DNA from: CBDANO01 sp965197665
GTDB taxonomy: Bacteria; Chloroflexota; Dehalococcoidia; Lucifugimonadales; UBA3495
Assembly: GCA_965197665.1 (NCBI GenBank)
Contig: CBDANO010000005.1
Coordinates: 1,240,001 to 1,304,000 of the forward strand
Length of the DNA stretch: 64,000 nucleotides
Reading direction: 5' to 3'
Positions 62,805-64,000 of the stretch are shown here, piece by piece. The number at the start of each line of letters is the position of its first letter. Position 1 is the stretch's first letter. The notes beneath the pieces were generated by a model. The model was not told where the DNA came from, did not search any database, and saw only the letters and a program-made list of their open reading frames with translations. The position numbers were made by a program, and so were the translations under genes.

Positions 62805-63465
62805 TTCACGCCTCCTGCTTAATGCCAATTGGCTGCGGCTAGCGCCGATTCCAACACCGTCTCCATTCCATTTACCGGCTTGGTGAAGGAGGAAGCCCGG
62901 TGCGTCTTTGTCAGGCCGCCGTGCAGGACGGCCCCCGGCGCAGCGACGGCACGAGCCGTCGTCCCGTCCGCCGTCCCAGGGGCATGGATCGGTCTGTCCA
63001 GCGGCATATGCGTGCCTCCTCTCGCACGTTCAGTATGAGCGGAACCTACGGCCTCCTGCGCTGTCCACAGGTGGAGTTGCAGCCTGTGATTCCGCTTATG
63101 CCGTGATTCTTCTTACACATATACCCATGGAAACACTAGAGGCTCTTCATCGTTTTGGCAAGTATCAAATCACACTTTTGCGGCAGCAATGTTGTTGCTC
63201 TGAGAGAGAGTGTTTCTGCGATCTGGGCTGATTGTGGCCATGTAGTCAAAGCGCTAGATTTTCCGCTTCAGCGGATGGGATACTTTCTCTGAGTCCCCAC
63301 TGCTGTGAAGACAGTGCCAGCTTCGTTACACGTCGGCCCGGCGTGACGGTCCTTAGTTCCTCCGCTCCGACGCGTCAGATTACAGGAATCGAGAGGCCTT
63401 GATGCGTCGAAAGGCTGCCGAGCCACATCTCAAAGGTTGACTCGCCCAGAGGGCGCCTAGCTGTA
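62805..63465. other. Divergent intergenic region
   Basis: Between the GLUG lipoprotein and the CapA-like remnant. Contains a hairpin CGACGGC-ACGA-GCCGTCG (62,944-62,961). No gene is convincing. Confidence 0.4.
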
Positions 63466-64000
63466 ATGTCCGCAACCAGCACCTTTAGCGAACAATCCCG
63501 GGCCGGGCCGAGACGCCCCGACTTCGCCGGGCGGCCGGGGGTCAACGTGCTTCGGCACCAGTTGGTCCACCACGTAGAGCGGGATGTCTTCGATGCCCTG
63601 CATAAGGCGAACCGAGAACTCGGTTATCAAGAAGCGCAGGAGGCCAACCAGGCTTTCGGTTTCACGGGATTAAGCGAGGTTGTCGACCACACGACCTCGG
63701 TCGACTTCCTGGAAAAGAAGTTCGTCCTATCCGAGGAATTCTCGGTCAAAACAGCACCCGACCAGGACGATCTGGCCGGGATGGGGAATTGGCTAAGGGG
63801 CGCTCAAAAGCAATCGGACTGGATGATCTACGGGGCCCACTGCCACGAAAGTGGTTCTACTGGAGAATACCACGGTGGTAGCCGAGTGACGCCCCCCGAT
63901 TTTCTGATGGATTTTGCCCACTGGACTATCGACCATGGATGCGCTCTCTTCGCCGGACATGGACCTCACTTCCTTCGTGGCATCGAGATCTACAAGAACC
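63466..64000 (+). CDS. CapA-family (poly-gamma-glutamate capsule-type) phosphoesterase, 5' degraded, runs off the window
   Basis: From the first ATG at 63,466 the frame is open to the window end. MSATSTFSEQSRAG, RPDFAGRPGVNVLRHQ, then DWMIYGAHCHES, TPPDFLMDFAHWTIDHGCALFAGHGPHFLRGIEIYKN are characteristic of the C-terminal half of CapA/PgsA metallophosphatase-like proteins. Upstream of the ATG the same frame already reads like the family (ISKVDSPRGRLAV), but a TGA at 63,400 closes it and no N-terminal metal motifs are seen. So the 5' half is missing or scrambled. Confidence 0.65.
   Translation, partial: MSATSTFSEQSRAGPRRPDFAGRPGVNVLRHQLVHHVERDVFDALHKANRELGYQEAQEANQAFGFTGLSEVVDHTTSVDFLEKKFVLSEEFSVKTAPDQDDLAGMGNWLRGAQKQSDWMIYGAHCHESGSTGEYHGGSRVTPPDFLMDFAHWTIDHGCALFAGHGPHFLRGIEIYKN

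Overview
The window is GC-rich bacterial chromosome (roughly 60% G+C by eye). It has short intergenic repeats, mixed ATG/GTG/TTG starts and a gene set typical of free-living or sponge-associated Chloroflexota (SAR202/Dehalococcoidia-like): several acyl-CoA dehydrogenases and enoyl-CoA hydratases, a luciferase-like flavin oxidoreductase, an N,N-dimethylformamidase-like protein, very large cadherin/fibronectin-III surface proteins and toxin-antitoxin pairs. The taxonomic assignment is an inference from gene content; no rRNA is present, and the one tRNA found is tRNA-Lys(TTT).

Layout. 0-8.5 kb: a class IV aminotransferase (cut by the window edge) behind a ThDP-dependent decarboxylase, a crotonase, a dimethylformamidase-like enzyme, an orphan peptide-type ABC substrate-binding lipoprotein and a MarR regulator. 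8.7-15.8 kb: one giant secreted Ig-like/cadherin/FN3 protein, split by a frameshift in a Gly/Asn-rich linker and followed by decayed FN3 and Calx-beta-like remnants. 15.9-20.7 kb: a RelE/HigA-type pair, a methyltransferase, a second MarR, an HNH fragment, a hicAB pair and a substrate-binding protein gene with an in-frame TGA. 20.9-27 kb: an NCS2 permease with an ATPase-like tail, a broken small Cys protein, a lipoprotein with a triplicated domain, and an OmpR/histidine-kinase pair. 27-31 kb: a DEAD-box helicase divergent from typA/bipA, and tRNA-Lys. 31-46 kb: mostly catabolic enzymes (VOC, ABM, phosphotriesterase-like, isovaleryl-CoA dehydrogenase-like, LLM oxidoreductase, two further acyl-CoA dehydrogenases, a crotonase), with higBA, rsmG, a stand-alone RAM protein, a Cys4-HTH regulator, a YqeK-like HD protein, a HIT protein, a class I/II aminotransferase and an MNT-HEPN fusion. 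46-51.5 kb: arginine biosynthesis genes argJ, argB, argD and argG, read leftward with repeats between them. 51.7-53 kb: a DUF1015 protein. 53.1-57.6 kb: a compact integrative element (frameshifted integrase, AlpA-like protein, two unknown proteins, a Zot/FtsK-type ATPase). 57.7-64 kb: a frameshifted DEAD-box helicase, a GLUG/FN3/ankyrin lipoprotein and a 5'-degraded CapA-like gene running off the end.

How the genes fit together. The LLM oxidoreductase, isovaleryl-CoA dehydrogenase-like and phosphotriesterase-like genes are spaced 42-43 bp apart and look co-transcribed. All three type II toxin-antitoxin operons show a -35/17 bp/-10 promoter ending at, or a few bases before, the toxin start codon, so their mRNAs are predicted to be leaderless or nearly so. 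Two of the three have an inverted repeat inside the promoter spacer that could be the antitoxin operator. Single-base frameshifts and nonsense changes are concentrated in accessory genes (adhesin, lipoprotein, integrase, second helicase, substrate-binding protein, small Cys protein), while the metabolic genes are intact. This suggests real decay or contingency, but assembly error must be excluded first.
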